Shown piece after piece: positions 35,232-45,122 of a stretch of DNA of 64,000 nt; within the stretch, counting starts at the first letter, position 1; the number at the start of each line of letters is the position of its first letter. A model generated the notes under the pieces. That model searched no databases, was not told the origin of the DNA, and saw only the letters and a program-made list of their open reading frames with translations. A program made the position numbers and the translations under genes. Source of the DNA: Rhizobium sp. BK399 (GTDB lineage Bacteria; Pseudomonadota; Alphaproteobacteria; Rhizobiales; Rhizobiaceae); the NCBI RefSeq assembly GCF_014194695.1, contig NZ_JACIAH010000001.1, forward strand, positions 496,001 to 560,000. The letters run 5' to 3'.

Positions 35232-35583
35232 AGTTTATAGCAGAGGGAACCACCTTGCGCAACCGCGGCCGGGAATCGGCTGGCGAAGGGCTGATGGTGA
35301 CGGCCTGCGGCGGGTTGCATCGGAGACCAATGGAACACCACGGCGCCGACAAAACGGCTTCGAAGCCGCCTTGATGGATGGTCCGCGAGGGAGCTATATG
35401 GGCGTGTACCCACCCCGGAACGATCTGCGCATCCACTGCCGGGCAACCGCCCATGCGCTCGACACCGACCGGCTCCCGCTTCCCGACGCCTTCACCCGCG
35501 CCGATTTCCTTGCCGCCGCAAAGGGACATGCTTGCCTCCCGCGCGGCTGAACTGACCTATACGATCAATGCAAAGGCCATGAA
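35232..35583. other. Intergenic stretch, no supported gene
   Basis: About 350 bases between the divergent SnoaL-like and MFS genes. Frames here are low-complexity and lack ribosome sites. Promoters for both flanking genes should lie in this region; beyond the palindrome at its left edge I see no clear element. Confidence 0.35.
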
Positions 35584-36822
35584 ATGACCGATACCAAATG
35601 GGAAGCCGCGGTCGTCGACAGCGGTTCGATATACTGGAAGCGCAATCTGGTCATTTCGCTGCTCGGCTCGTTCACGACGATCGTCGCAATGACGCTGCTG
35701 CTCCCCTTCCTGCCGCTCTATGTCGAGGAGCTGGGCGTCAGCGACCATGCGGCGATCGTGCAATGGTCGGGCATCGCCTATGGCGCGACCTTTTTGGCCG
35801 CCGCATTCGTGGCGCCGCTCTGGGGCCGCCTCGGCGACATCTATGGGCGCAAGCTGATGCTGGTGCGCGCCAGCGCCGGGATGACGGTCGCGATCTCGCT
35901 GATGGGCATGGCCGACAATGTCTGGCAGCTGGTGGCGTTGCGCCTGTTCGTCGGCCTTGCCGGCGGCTATTCGTCCGGCTCGATGGTATTGGTTGCCACG
36001 CAGACGCCGAAGGACCGTTCCGCCTGGGCGCTCGGCATGCTCTCGTCCGGCATCATGGCTGGCAACCTTGTCGGGCCGCTGATCGGTGGCGCGCTGCCGC
36101 CGTTGATCGGCATCCGCAACACCTTCCTCGCCGCCGGCGCGATGATATTCCTGGCGTTTCTCGCCACCACCTTCCTGATCAAGGAAGAGAAGTCCCCTGC
36201 CCGCAAACAGGCCGCAAAGGCGAGCGGCGGCTGGGCCTCGATCCCGGACAAGGGACCCGTCATCGCGATGCTCGCGACCGGTATGCTGCTGATGCTCGCC
36301 AACATGTCGATCGAGCCGATCATCACCGTCTATGTCGCGCAACTGGCGGAAGACCCGCGCAAGGTCACGATGATCGCGGGTATCGTCATGTCGGCCGCAG
36401 CCCTCGGCAGCATCCTGTCGGCCTCGCGGCTCGGCAAGCTTGCCGACCGGATCGGTCACTGGCCTGTTATAGCGGGCGCGCTTGCCGCTGCCGGCGTGCT
36501 GTTGATCCCGCAGGCATTCGTGACCAGTTCCTGGCAGCTGATCGTCCTGCGTTTCCTGATGGGGATCGCGCTCGGCGGGCTTCTGCCCTGCATTTCCGCG
36601 GTCATCCGCCATAGCGTACCGGACAGTGCGGCTGGCAGCATCCTCGGGCTTTCGGTATCGTCGCAATATGTCGGCCAGGTCGCCGGCCCGGTGCTCGGCG
36701 GCTTCATTGGCGGCCATATCGGCATGCGGGCGGTCTTTCTTGGAACCTGTGTGCTTTTGATTGCCGGTTCCGCCTATGCCTGGCTCGTGCGACCGCGCGC
36801 CGTCACGGCACGCCGCAGATAA
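35584..36822 (+). CDS. MFS transporter (DHA1 type)
   Basis: A 412-residue major facilitator with 12 predicted helices. The conserved loop 2-3 motif appears as LWGRLGDIYGRK (about residues 81-92), and the antiporter-type motif C in helix 5 is hinted by GIMAGNLVGPLIGGALPPLIG. It likely exports a drug or metabolite by proton antiport. The C-terminus converges on the TetR gene (20-bp overlap of the 3' ends). A TetR regulator next to such a pump often controls it. Confidence 0.88.
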   Translation: MTDTKWEAAVVDSGSIYWKRNLVISLLGSFTTIVAMTLLLPFLPLYVEELGVSDHAAIVQWSGIAYGATFLAAAFVAPLWGRLGDIYGRKLMLVRASAGMTVAISLMGMADNVWQLVALRLFVGLAGGYSSGSMVLVATQTPKDRSAWALGMLSSGIMAGNLVGPLIGGALPPLIGIRNTFLAAGAMIFLAFLATTFLIKEEKSPARKQAAKASGGWASIPDKGPVIAMLATGMLLMLANMSIEPIITVYVAQLAEDPRKVTMIAGIVMSAAALGSILSASRLGKLADRIGHWPVIAGALAAAGVLLIPQAFVTSSWQLIVLRFLMGIALGGLLPCISAVIRHSVPDSAAGSILGLSVSSQYVGQVAGPVLGGFIGGHIGMRAVFLGTCVLLIAGSAYAWLVRPRAVTARRR

Positions 36823-37414
36823 GATCGACGGCGGAGCGCGCCAGCGCTTCCAGCGCCTCACGGGTTTCCCCGGCCCGCGCCCGCACTGCCAGCGAGTGCA
36901 TGATGGTCGAGGCCAACCGGGCCAATGCCTTCGGATCGGTCTTCTCCGGCAGTTCTCCGCGTTCGATCGCCAGGGCGAGGCGATCTTCTATCGCGCGGTC
37001 GAAATCAGCAAGGCTGCGGCCCAGCACCTCGCGCACCCGCTCGTGCCGGACGGCTTCGACGGTCGCGGTGCTGATCAACAGGCAGCCACGCGCAGCTGTA
37101 TCGCCATGAAGGTAGGTGGCAAGGGCGCGATCATACATCCGGGCTAGATTCTCTCGGACCGGCAAGGACGGATCCAGCGCGTCCTCGAGCGCAACCATGC
37201 TGTCGGCCCGGTAGCCCTCCAGCGCGTCCAGATAAAGATCCTCCTTGTCGCCGAAGGCATTGTAGAGGCTTGGCCGGTTGAGGCTGGTGGCGGCGCTCAG
37301 ATTGTCCAGCGACGCCGCGGAAAATCCCCGGTCCCAGAAAACCTCACGCGCCTTGCCGATCGCGGCGCTCGCATCGAACGCGCGCGGACGGCCGCGCTTT
37401 TTCTCATCCATCAT
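36803..37414 (-). CDS. TetR-family transcriptional repressor
   Basis: A 203-residue TetR protein: HTH at about residues 15-60 (AREVFWDRGFSAASLDNLSAATSLNRPSLYNAFGDKEDLY) and a C-terminal ligand-binding helical domain. GCLLISTATVEA near residue 110 is typical of the AcrR-like group seen with efflux pumps. It converges on the MFS gene with overlapping 3' ends. An inverted repeat at 37418-37475 in front of its start is the likely autoregulatory site. Confidence 0.9.
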   Translation of the reverse strand: MMDEKKRGRPRAFDASAAIGKAREVFWDRGFSAASLDNLSAATSLNRPSLYNAFGDKEDLYLDALEGYRADSMVALEDALDPSLPVRENLARMYDRALATYLHGDTAARGCLLISTATVEAVRHERVREVLGRSLADFDRAIEDRLALAIERGELPEKTDPKALARLASTIMHSLAVRARAGETREALEALARSAVDLICGVP

Positions 37415-37417
37415 ATT

Positions 37418-37475
37418 TTTGTACCGCTTCGCATTAAATTCTTGACGAGCATATTTTTATGCGAAACAGTACAAA
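37418..37475. promoter_or_regulatory. Inverted repeat in front of the TetR gene
   Basis: TTTGTACCGCTTCGCAT (37418-37434) and ATGCGAAACAGTACAAA (37459-37475) are inverted repeats (15 of 17 matched) separated by 24 bases. Each arm resembles a candidate TetR half-operator or a full weak site. The region lies between the tetR start and the transferase remnant. Confidence 0.55.
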
Positions 37476-37499
37476 TGTCCAATGAATTGATGCCGGCAC

Positions 37500-37883
37500 T
37501 TCATCGCATCGGAGCTGCACAAACCGATGGTGATGTTTTTCGATGCAGCCTATGCCGGCGCCCATGACCAGATCCACGCCCTGCTCGTCAAAAGGCTGGA
37601 ATGGCTGAGCAACCATATGAAAGGGCCCTACCTGACCGGCGAAAATTTCACCGTGGCCGATGCCTATCTCTTCGTCTGCCTGAACTGGTCGCCATGGATC
37701 GCTATCGACCTCAGACAATGGCCCATGCTTTCCGCTTTCATGAAGCGGGTTGCCGAGCGGCCAAGGGTGAAAGAGGCGCTACAGGCCGAGCAGCTGCTGG
37801 CCTTCGAACAGGACGGCGTCTTTTTTGCCCCGGAGGTCTACCTTACCGCGGCCAACCGGACCGGCACGCCTGTCCTGCCCTGA
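37500..37883 (+). pseudogene. Glutathione S-transferase, C-terminal remnant
   Basis: The frame reads FIASELHKPM and continues with the GST C-terminal domain (FFDAAYAGAHDQIHALLVKRLEWLSNHM, then LTGENFTVADAYLFVCLNW). The N-terminal thioredoxin-like domain with the glutathione site is absent; an in-frame stop (TGA at 37488-37490) lies just upstream and the sequence before it belongs to the TetR promoter. Only about 125 of the usual 200 residues remain. An internal ATG at 37527 could still allow a short product, but I treat it as a decayed gene. Confidence 0.75.
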
Positions 37884-37914
37884 CTTCTGTCGACGCGAGG
37901 AAGCGCCGCAGAGC

Positions 37915-38841
37915 TTACATCAACAGGTAGTCCACCGGCACCGGGAGAGGCGGCAGATCCGTCTCTCCCAGCGCTTCGCGCAGATTGATCTCGATCGTGT
38001 CGGCAAGAGCGCCAATCGGCAGCGCGTTCGGCTGATTGCCGAAGGGGGCTTCCAGTTCGTCGCCCAATGCGTCTAGGCCGAAGAAGGTGTAGGCGACCAG
38101 CGCGGTGGCAAACGGCATGAACCAGCCGAGAACATCATCGAAGCCGAACGGCAACAGCAGGCAGAAGAGGTGCGCCGTGCGGTGCAGCAGCAGCGTGTAG
38201 CCAAATGGCACCGGCGTCCAGCGGATACGCTCACAGGAGGCCTGCGCCAGCGTCAGCTCGCCAAGCGTCTTATCCAGTATCTGATAGGAGATGTCTGACA
38301 GCATGCTATTGGCGCGCAGATCGGCAAGCTCTCGCGAGATTTCCAGCGAAATCGCCTCCGGCGGCGTGCGGCTAGCGTGATAGCGCGCTTTCAGTTCGGG
38401 CGGCAGCAGGCGCTCGACCTTTTCGCGGCCGCTGCCGGCGCGTAAGTGCGGCACCAGCGACTGAATGAAGGCGATGACGAGTGTGACGAGGCGTTTGCGC
38501 GCTTCGGCACCGGCTTCGCCCTGCCCCGTTTCGAGGATCAGCGTCTGCCGTGCGAAGTGGCGCGCCGAAAAGATCAGTTGCCCCCACTGCTTGCGCGCCT
38601 CCCACCAGCGGTCATAGCAGGCGTTGTTGCGGAAGCCGAGGAAGATGGAGATTGCGATACCGAGCAGCGCGAAGGGAGCGCCGTTGAAGACCGGCAGAAC
38701 CCCGGGCCAGACGGTGTGGACAAGGACCACGATCGAGGAGATGAAGCCGGTCAGCAGAATCTGCGGAAAGACCTGCTTGATGATCGAGCCGCGGAGAATG
38801 AAGAAGAGCTGAAGCAGGCTGGGACGGGGGCGCACGATCAT
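37915..38841 (-). CDS. Bestrophin-like (UPF0187) membrane protein
   Basis: This 308-residue membrane protein has helices near residues 20-45 and 55-75 and in the C-terminal third. The family fingerprint FLGFRNNACYDRWWEARKQWGQLI (about residues 67-90) is present. Bacterial bestrophin homologues form cation channels with five subunits. The specific ion and role here are unknown. It runs in the same direction as the aminotransferase gene upstream, 111 bp away. Confidence 0.88.
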   Translation of the reverse strand: MIVRPRPSLLQLFFILRGSIIKQVFPQILLTGFISSIVVLVHTVWPGVLPVFNGAPFALLGIAISIFLGFRNNACYDRWWEARKQWGQLIFSARHFARQTLILETGQGEAGAEARKRLVTLVIAFIQSLVPHLRAGSGREKVERLLPPELKARYHASRTPPEAISLEISRELADLRANSMLSDISYQILDKTLGELTLAQASCERIRWTPVPFGYTLLLHRTAHLFCLLLPFGFDDVLGWFMPFATALVAYTFFGLDALGDELEAPFGNQPNALPIGALADTIEINLREALGETDLPPLPVPVDYLLM

Positions 38842-38952
38842 GACGCGGGCTTCTCGGTCGTTCGATTGATGAAATCTCGGCCCTTCCTCCCTACAGCCGA
38901 CCGAATGGCCGCGGCAAGCGCGACCATTCCATTCAGATCCGAGACAACAGAC

Positions 38953-39840
38953 TTAGCTGTCGCTTTCACTGCGACCGAAAGCCCAGTCCATGTAGAGCTC
39001 GAACGCCTTGCGGGTGACCGGCCCCGGCTGGAAGTCGCGGCCGTCGAGGCGGCTGATGCCGACGACCTTGGAGTAGTTGCCGGTCGTGAAGATCTCGTCG
39101 GCGTTCATGAAATCCTCGACGGAGAGCGTCATTTCTCGGACCTCAAAGCCCGCCTTGCGCAGGAGGCCGATGACCCGGGCGCGGGTGACGCCGGCCAGGA
39201 AGGTGCGGTTGGCGATCGGGGTCGAGACGATGCCGTCCCTGACCATGAAGATGTTGGAGGATGCCGTTTCGGCGACGTTGCCGCTCATGTCGCGCATCAA
39301 CGCGTTGTCGAAGCCGCGGCTCTTGGCTTCGGCAATGGCGCGACCGCTGTTCGGATAGAGCGAACCTGTCTTGGCATCCGTCATCGCCGTTTCCGGTGAT
39401 GGACGGCGGTAGGGCGAAACGGTGAGCGAATTCGGCGCATGATTGCCGAGCGGCGCTTCGAAGAGGCAAAGTGCGAAGCGGGTCGATTCACCGTCAACCG
39501 TGACCACACTGCCGGCCGAGCCATGCTCGCCCCAGTACATCGGCTTGATGTAGATCGGCGTCTTGCCGTCGAACTTCTTGATGCCTTCCCAGGCCAGCGC
39601 CTCGATTTCCTCTGCTGTCTTGACCGGCTTCAGGCCCATGTTGATCGCGGAGCGATTGACGCGCTGGCAATGCAGGTCGAGATCAGGCGCGATGCCATCG
39701 AACCACCGGGCGCCGTCAAAGACCGTCGAGGCAAGCCACATCGCGTGCGAGGTTGGACCGATCAGCGGCGGATTGCCGGGAAGCCACTCTCCGTCAACGT
39801 AGGTCCAGGTGGTTGAACGGGGCGATGTATCGACGGCCAT
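38953..39840 (-). CDS. ilvE: Branched-chain amino-acid aminotransferase
   Basis: The 295-residue class IV PLP aminotransferase has the conserved lysine in TDAKTGSLYPNSG (about residues 152-164) and the C-terminal ANRTFLAGVTRARVIGLL pattern with TGNYSKV. Family members transaminate Leu, Ile and Val or related substrates such as D-amino acids; the branched-chain assignment is the closest but not certain. CAAGGAG lies upstream of the ATG at 39840. It could act with the dihydroxy-acid dehydratase at 29632, though the two genes are far apart. Confidence 0.82.
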   Translation of the reverse strand: MAVDTSPRSTTWTYVDGEWLPGNPPLIGPTSHAMWLASTVFDGARWFDGIAPDLDLHCQRVNRSAINMGLKPVKTAEEIEALAWEGIKKFDGKTPIYIKPMYWGEHGSAGSVVTVDGESTRFALCLFEAPLGNHAPNSLTVSPYRRPSPETAMTDAKTGSLYPNSGRAIAEAKSRGFDNALMRDMSGNVAETASSNIFMVRDGIVSTPIANRTFLAGVTRARVIGLLRKAGFEVREMTLSVEDFMNADEIFTTGNYSKVVGISRLDGRDFQPGPVTRKAFELYMDWAFGRSESDS

Positions 39841-40088
39841 TGCGTTCTCCTTGAAAAGTCAGAAGAGCAAAATCCCCCTGCAGAGAGGCGGTCAAGGAGA
39901 AATCCGCGCCCCGGAACCCTACGCAAGAAAATGGCGAAGAGCGTTTGCAGGGAGTAATATTCGTGCGCGACCTGTTGAACGCCATCGATGGGTCTATCAC
40001 TGAAAATCATGGATTGCGCGATTGGAAGCAACGCAGGCGCCGTGCCATCATGCGCCGCGAACGCTGCGAACGACGGGGAGTGATAGCG

Positions 40089-41129
40089 ATGAAAGCCATG
40101 TTCTACGACGCCTTCGAGAAGGCTCCGGAAATTCGCGCCCTCCCCGACCCGACGCCCAGCGAGGACGGCGTCGTCATCGCCGTCGGAGCGTCCGGGCTTT
40201 GCCGCAGTGACTGGCATGGCTGGATGGGCCACGATCCCGATATCAGGCTCCCACACGTGCCGGGCCACGAGTTGGCAGGCAAGGTGGTTGCGACAGGCAA
40301 GGGCGTCATGCGCTTCAAGGTCGGCGATCGCGTGACGGTCCCCTTCGTTTCCGGCTGCGGTCATTGCAGCGAATGCCATTCCGGCAATCAGCAGGTCTGC
40401 CCCAACCAGTTCCAGCCGGGCTTCACGCATTGGGGTTCGTTCGCGGAATACGTGGCGATTGACTACGCCGATATCAACCTCGTGCATCTGCCTGACAGCG
40501 TCGACGACGCGACCGCAGCAAGCCTCGGCTGCCGCTTCGCGACATCATTTCGGGCGGTCGCCGACCAGGCACGCACCGGCCCCGGCGAATGGATTGCCGT
40601 GCATGGCTGCGGCGGCGTCGGGCTTTCGGCCATCATGATCGCCAGCGCGCTGGGAGCCAACGCGATCGGCATCGATCTTTCCGATCAGAAGCTTGCTTTT
40701 GCGCGCGAATGCGGAGCCGTGGCGACGATCAATGCCAGCAACGTGGTCGATGTGGCGGAAGCCGTGCGCGAAATCACCAAGGGCGGCGCGCATGTCTCCA
40801 TCGACGCGCTCGGCCATCCCGTCACCTGCTTCAACTCAATCAAGAACCTGCGCCGGCGCGGGCGGCACGTGCAGATCGGCCTGATGCTCGGCGAATATGC
40901 GACACCCAAGATCCCTATGGCGCAGGTGATCGGCCACGAGTTGGAGATCTACGGCAGTCATGGGATGCAAGCCTGGCGCTACGATGCGATGCTGGCGATG
41001 CTGACGTCGGGCAAGATCGCGCCGCAAAAGCTGATCGGTCGGCGCATCACACTTGAGGAGGCGATACCGGGCCTGATGACGCTGGACCGTGCGGAGGGGG
41101 TCGGGATCAGCGTGATTACGCAGTTCTGA
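40089..41129 (+). CDS. Zinc-dependent alcohol dehydrogenase
   Basis: The ATG at 40089 gives 346 residues of the medium-chain dehydrogenase family. Catalytic zinc ligands are Cys in GLCRSDWHGW (about residue 38) and His/Glu in HVPGHELAG (about 61-69). Structural zinc cysteines are in CGHCSECHSGNQQVC (about 92-106). The NAD(P) loop is HGCGGVGLSAIMIA. It oxidises an alcohol or reduces an aldehyde; substrate unknown. The gene stands alone. Confidence 0.9.
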   Translation: MKAMFYDAFEKAPEIRALPDPTPSEDGVVIAVGASGLCRSDWHGWMGHDPDIRLPHVPGHELAGKVVATGKGVMRFKVGDRVTVPFVSGCGHCSECHSGNQQVCPNQFQPGFTHWGSFAEYVAIDYADINLVHLPDSVDDATAASLGCRFATSFRAVADQARTGPGEWIAVHGCGGVGLSAIMIASALGANAIGIDLSDQKLAFARECGAVATINASNVVDVAEAVREITKGGAHVSIDALGHPVTCFNSIKNLRRRGRHVQIGLMLGEYATPKIPMAQVIGHELEIYGSHGMQAWRYDAMLAMLTSGKIAPQKLIGRRITLEEAIPGLMTLDRAEGVGISVITQF

Positions 41130-41270
41130 TTTGGTTGTACACCCTGCTCTCTGCGGCCGGATGAACCTGCGTGGAGGGGCGCCCGCGACGAGATCGCCAG
41201 GCGCCGTGCAGACCAACGCAAAAGTCAGCGCCGCCGCTTGAAGGGTGGCCCCCACGTCTACGCCCGCAGC

Positions 41271-41753
41271 CTATTCGCGCTTTGCAATCGCCAGACCCAT
41301 AGCCAACGTCGCATCGTTGACAATTCCGAGGCGGGCCTCGATGACTGCAATTTTTTCGGGCGTATCGGCATTCAGCGCCTCGATGTCTATAAAGAGCTGC
41401 TCGCAGCCTCCCGGCGTAACTGTCCCGAACATCTGGCCCGGCTCGTCGCTGATATTCCGCCAGCTGTGCTGAACATGCGGCGGCAGAACGACCACCGTTC
41501 CAGGCGGAGCATCGAACTCATCGTCCCCGCATCGAATGCGGTATAAGCCACGGATGACGCGGAAGACTTCAGTTTCGCGCGTGTGCGTGTGGGGCGCCGG
41601 GCCTTGTCCGGGCGGCGTGAAGGTTTCCCACATTCCGAATGCGCCACCGGTCTCGGCGGCCGTGGCGTGGATCACGATCCTGGCGCCGAAGGGCGTCCGA
41701 GCGACGCGCTCGCGCCCCGGCAAAGAGACAACTGCACTTCGAAAACCGGACAT
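41271..41753 (-). CDS. Cupin-domain protein
   Basis: A 160-residue single-domain cupin: PAPHTHTRETEVFRVIRGLYRI (first motif, His ligands) and PPGTVVVLPPHVQHSWRN (second motif). The start at 41753 removes 15 non-conserved residues. It is divergent from another cupin gene (238 bp apart). Function unknown. Confidence 0.8.
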   Translation of the reverse strand: MSGFRSAVVSLPGRERVARTPFGARIVIHATAAETGGAFGMWETFTPPGQGPAPHTHTRETEVFRVIRGLYRIRCGDDEFDAPPGTVVVLPPHVQHSWRNISDEPGQMFGTVTPGGCEQLFIDIEALNADTPEKIAVIEARLGIVNDATLAMGLAIAKRE

Positions 41754-41990
41754 GGCCGCCCTCGCTTGCTGATTGTATTCACGATAGCACACGGCCAAAG
41801 CCGGGTGAACGCCGGGTCCTCGGACGGGAAGGTCCGCGATGCGGCGGTACGACGCGCCACCTTGATACCGACAGGATCACCACCCAAATGCCGGTCGGCG
41901 CTGCAAGCGCCAATCGACGAACTTGAGCGGGTTGCCAATGACCTCGGAAAGGTCTAACGGGCTCGCCGCCAAGAACAAGAAAAGCGAGAC

Positions 41991-42458
41991 ATGATGTCCA
42001 ACTCATTTGTGAAAGCGCCTGCCCCGGCGAGCGCGAAGGTGTTCTTCGTGCTGGGCGATCGGATCGAGCGACGGGCTCGTCTGCAGGGAGCCTGGCTCAA
42101 TATCTTCGACATTACCGTGCCGGCGGGTAGCCGGACGCCGCTTCACCGACACGCGAGCCCGGAGGTCTTCCGGATCATCGAGGGCCGGCTGACAATCCGG
42201 CGCGCGACCGAGAACGGCATCGAGGAATTTCAGGCGACAGCGGGCGATATCGTCCGCATCGAAGCGAACCAGCCGCACGCCTATTCCAATCCCGGTCCTG
42301 ACGCCGCCGTGTTCTCGGCGATCGTCGATAGCGACATGGCGGACTTCCTGGAAGCTGCCGGTTCGCAGGAGCCGCCAAAGGCGACACCTTCCACCGAGAC
42401 AATGGAACGCATGAAGGCTGCGGCCAATGCGCACGGCATCACCATCCTGGCGGCATGA
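41991..42458 (+). CDS. Cupin-domain protein
   Basis: A 155-residue single-domain cupin with TPLHRHASPEVFRIIEGRLTIRR (metal-binding His) and AGDIVRIEANQPHAYSN. It resembles small sugar or quercetinase-type cupins, but function is not assignable. It is divergent from the cupin at 41271-41753; the two share only fold-level similarity. Two consecutive ATGs at 41991 and 41994 are possible starts. Confidence 0.8.
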   Translation: MMSNSFVKAPAPASAKVFFVLGDRIERRARLQGAWLNIFDITVPAGSRTPLHRHASPEVFRIIEGRLTIRRATENGIEEFQATAGDIVRIEANQPHAYSNPGPDAAVFSAIVDSDMADFLEAAGSQEPPKATPSTETMERMKAAANAHGITILAA

Positions 42459-42707
42459 CCTCGACGCCCGAGTTGCTTGTTCGGGCGATCTCTCCTGTCT
42501 TAAAAATTGCTGTCATATAAGGACGGCATGGCGGTTTCGGGCGTTACCCCTGCGCCCGTCGCGTTTCCTCGACTGTATTCGGCGCTCGCCTTCGCCGGCT
42601 ATCCGTGGGCAAAAATTTGCCCTTGAGCTCGCCAGGCGGGGTCGCCGCAACATCGACAATGCGCGGCGTCGAGCGTATCGAGGAATGCGTAATCAAGGAG
42701 ACGTTTC

Positions 42708-43478
42708 ATGGCATGGTCTGCCAGCCAATATGTCAAATTCGAAGATGAGCGCACGCGTCCCGCGCGTGATCTGCTCGCGCAAGTGCCGCTCGAGCGCGTG
42801 CGCCATGCCATCGACCTCGGCTGCGGTCCCGGCAATTCGACCGAACTGATCGTCGAACGCTTCGGCGCTGAGGGCGTTTCCGGCCTGGACAGCGATCTCA
42901 ACATGCTGGAGGCCGCGCGCAAGCGGATGCCCGGCACGGCCTTCGTCGAGGCAGATCTTGCCACCTGGCACCCGATCGAACCGGCAGACCTCCTCTTCGC
43001 AAACGCTGTCTTCCAATGGCTGCCGAACCATCTCGACATTTTCGATCGCCTGATGGACGGGCTGGCGCCGGGTGGCGTGCTTGCCGTGCAGATGCCTGAC
43101 AATCTTACCGAGCCGACCCATCTGCTGATGGAAGAAACCGCTCATTCCGGCCCGTGGAAGGCGGCCTTCGAGGCGAAGAGCGTTCGCCGCAAGCCACTGC
43201 CGCCGGCCTCGACCTACTACAGCCGGCTGATCGCCAAGGCGGCGCGGGTCGACATCTGGCATACCGCCTACAATCATCCAATGGCGGATGCCGCCGCGAT
43301 CGTCGAATGGGTGAAGGGTACGGGCCTCAGACCTTATCTCGATCACGCAGGCGAAGATCATCGCGACGCCTTTCTGGCAGATTATCTCGGCCGCGTCGAA
43401 AAGGCCTACCCCAAGATGTCGGACGGTCGCGTCTTGCTGCGTTTTCCGCGGATCTTCATGGTGGCCGTCAAGGGCTGA
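42708..43478 (+). CDS. tam: Trans-aconitate 2-methyltransferase
   Basis: A 256-residue SAM-dependent methyltransferase with the family's N-terminus ([22 protein letters not shown]). Motif I is [10 protein letters not shown] (residues 40-49). FQWLPNH and a long C-terminal FPRIFMVA end also fit the family. It methylates trans-aconitate, removing an inhibitor of the TCA cycle. AAGGAG lies upstream. The length matches E. coli Tam (about 252). Confidence 0.92.
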   Translation: MAWSASQYVKFEDERTRPARDLLAQVPLERVRHAIDLGCGPGNSTELIVERFGAEGVSGLDSDLNMLEAARKRMPGTAFVEADLATWHPIEPADLLFANAVFQWLPNHLDIFDRLMDGLAPGGVLAVQMPDNLTEPTHLLMEETAHSGPWKAAFEAKSVRRKPLPPASTYYSRLIAKAARVDIWHTAYNHPMADAAAIVEWVKGTGLRPYLDHAGEDHRDAFLADYLGRVEKAYPKMSDGRVLLRFPRIFMVAVKG

Positions 43479-43613
43479 CAACAGCGCGACCGCCTTTCGG
43501 GGCGGAACGCAGCCTGATCTCTCTGACATCGCCCTGCAATGGTCGGCCGGCATCCTGCTTGCCGCCGCACCAGTGCGCACTATAGTCGTGACAAACAGCG
43601 AGGAGAGAGCTTT

Positions 43614-45122
43614 ATGGACGCCGCCCCCATTCCGCCAGCCACCCTTGTTATCTTTGGCGCCACGGGCGACCTGACGCGGCGCCTGCTGATCCCGGCAATC
43701 ATCAATCTGACGCGGAGCGGGCTGGTCGGCGACGACCTGAAGATTCTCGGCGTCGGCATCGAACCAGGCGATGACGCCTCGTTGGTGGCGCGGCTGGACA
43801 GCTTTCTCGCCACCCTGAGCGAACCGATCCGGCCGGAGACCGACGATGCATGGCGTCGGCTGCGCCAACGCGTCTCCTACATTTCCGGCGATTTCACGCA
43901 AGATGCGATATTCCTCGAGATCAAGAAGCACCTCACGAGCTGCAACGCCGCCTTCTACTTTGCGGTGCCGCCGCAGTTTTTCGGACCACTGGTCGAAAGG
44001 CTGCACGCACATGGGCTGACCACCGAGGCCGAGGGATGTTTCCGGCGCATTGCGATCGAGAAACCTTTCGGCACCGACCTAGCCTCCGCCCGTGCGTTGA
44101 ACGCGCATATCCTCAGCAACATCTCCGAGAACCAGGTCTATCGTCTCGATCACTTCCTGGGGAAGGAAACGGTGCAGAACATTCTGACGGCCCGCTTCGC
44201 CAACATGATGATCGAATCCCTCTGGAACAACAATTACATCGATCACGTGCAGATTTCTGCGGCGGAGATCGTCGACGTCGGAACACGCGGCAAATTCTAT
44301 GACGCGACCGGCGCGCTGCGCGACATGATTCCCAACCACTTGTTCCAGTTGCTGGCGATGATCGCGATGGAGGCCCCGAACGGCTTCGGCGCCGAAGCAA
44401 TCCGCACGGAAAAGAGCAAGGCGCTGAGCGCTCTGCGCATCTACACGCCAGAAGAGGCTGTCTCGCACGCGGTTCGCGGCGCCTATGCGGCCGGCCCGCT
44501 CGACGGACGCGACATTACCGCATTCCGCGAGACCAAGGATGTCTCGCCGGACAGCAACACCGAGACCTATGTCGCGTTGAAGCTCTATGTCGACACTTGG
44601 CGCTGGGCCGGGGTGCCGTTCTACCTCAGAACGGGCAAAGCCTTGAAGGCGCGCGATACGGAGGTCGTGATCACCTTCAAGCAGGTGCCGTTCGCGCAGT
44701 TCCGGAAGAAGGACGTCAACCGCCATTTGCCAGCGAACAAGATGGTCATCCAGGTGCAGCCGGATGAGGGGTTGAGCGTCGAGATCTCCATCAAGTCGCC
44801 CGGCCTTTCCGTCGATACCGTCCCGGTCTCGCTCGACTTCCGCTACGCTGACGAGTTCGATATCGGCAAGATGACCGGATACGAGTCGCTTCTCTACGAC
44901 CTTTTCATCGGTGACCAGACGCTGTTCCAGCGCGCCGACGGCATCGAAGCCGGCTGGGCGGCGGTCCAACCCTTCCTGGATATGTGGGCAAAGAGCAGCG
45001 AAACGCCGGAGGCTTACGCGCCCGGAAGCAGCGGCCCGTCCTGTGCTGACGAGCTCATCCGACGCGATGGCCGGGAGTGGCATCAGCTGGGCGAAGCGCC
45101 GCACAACCAAGGCCAAAAGTAA
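43614..45122 (+). CDS. zwf: Glucose-6-phosphate 1-dehydrogenase
   Basis: The 502-residue enzyme starts at 43614 after GAGGAGAG. NADP-binding GATGDLTRR (residues 14-22), EKPFG (about 149-153), the catalytic RLDHFLGKE (about 176-184) and C-terminal Zwf domain are intact. It makes 6-phosphogluconolactone and NADPH at the head of the Entner-Doudoroff and pentose-phosphate routes. No pgl or edd gene follows in this window, unlike the common zwf-pgl-edd operon; here the gene is alone. Confidence 0.95.
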   Translation: MDAAPIPPATLVIFGATGDLTRRLLIPAIINLTRSGLVGDDLKILGVGIEPGDDASLVARLDSFLATLSEPIRPETDDAWRRLRQRVSYISGDFTQDAIFLEIKKHLTSCNAAFYFAVPPQFFGPLVERLHAHGLTTEAEGCFRRIAIEKPFGTDLASARALNAHILSNISENQVYRLDHFLGKETVQNILTARFANMMIESLWNNNYIDHVQISAAEIVDVGTRGKFYDATGALRDMIPNHLFQLLAMIAMEAPNGFGAEAIRTEKSKALSALRIYTPEEAVSHAVRGAYAAGPLDGRDITAFRETKDVSPDSNTETYVALKLYVDTWRWAGVPFYLRTGKALKARDTEVVITFKQVPFAQFRKKDVNRHLPANKMVIQVQPDEGLSVEISIKSPGLSVDTVPVSLDFRYADEFDIGKMTGYESLLYDLFIGDQTLFQRADGIEAGWAAVQPFLDMWAKSSETPEAYAPGSSGPSCADELIRRDGREWHQLGEAPHNQGQK

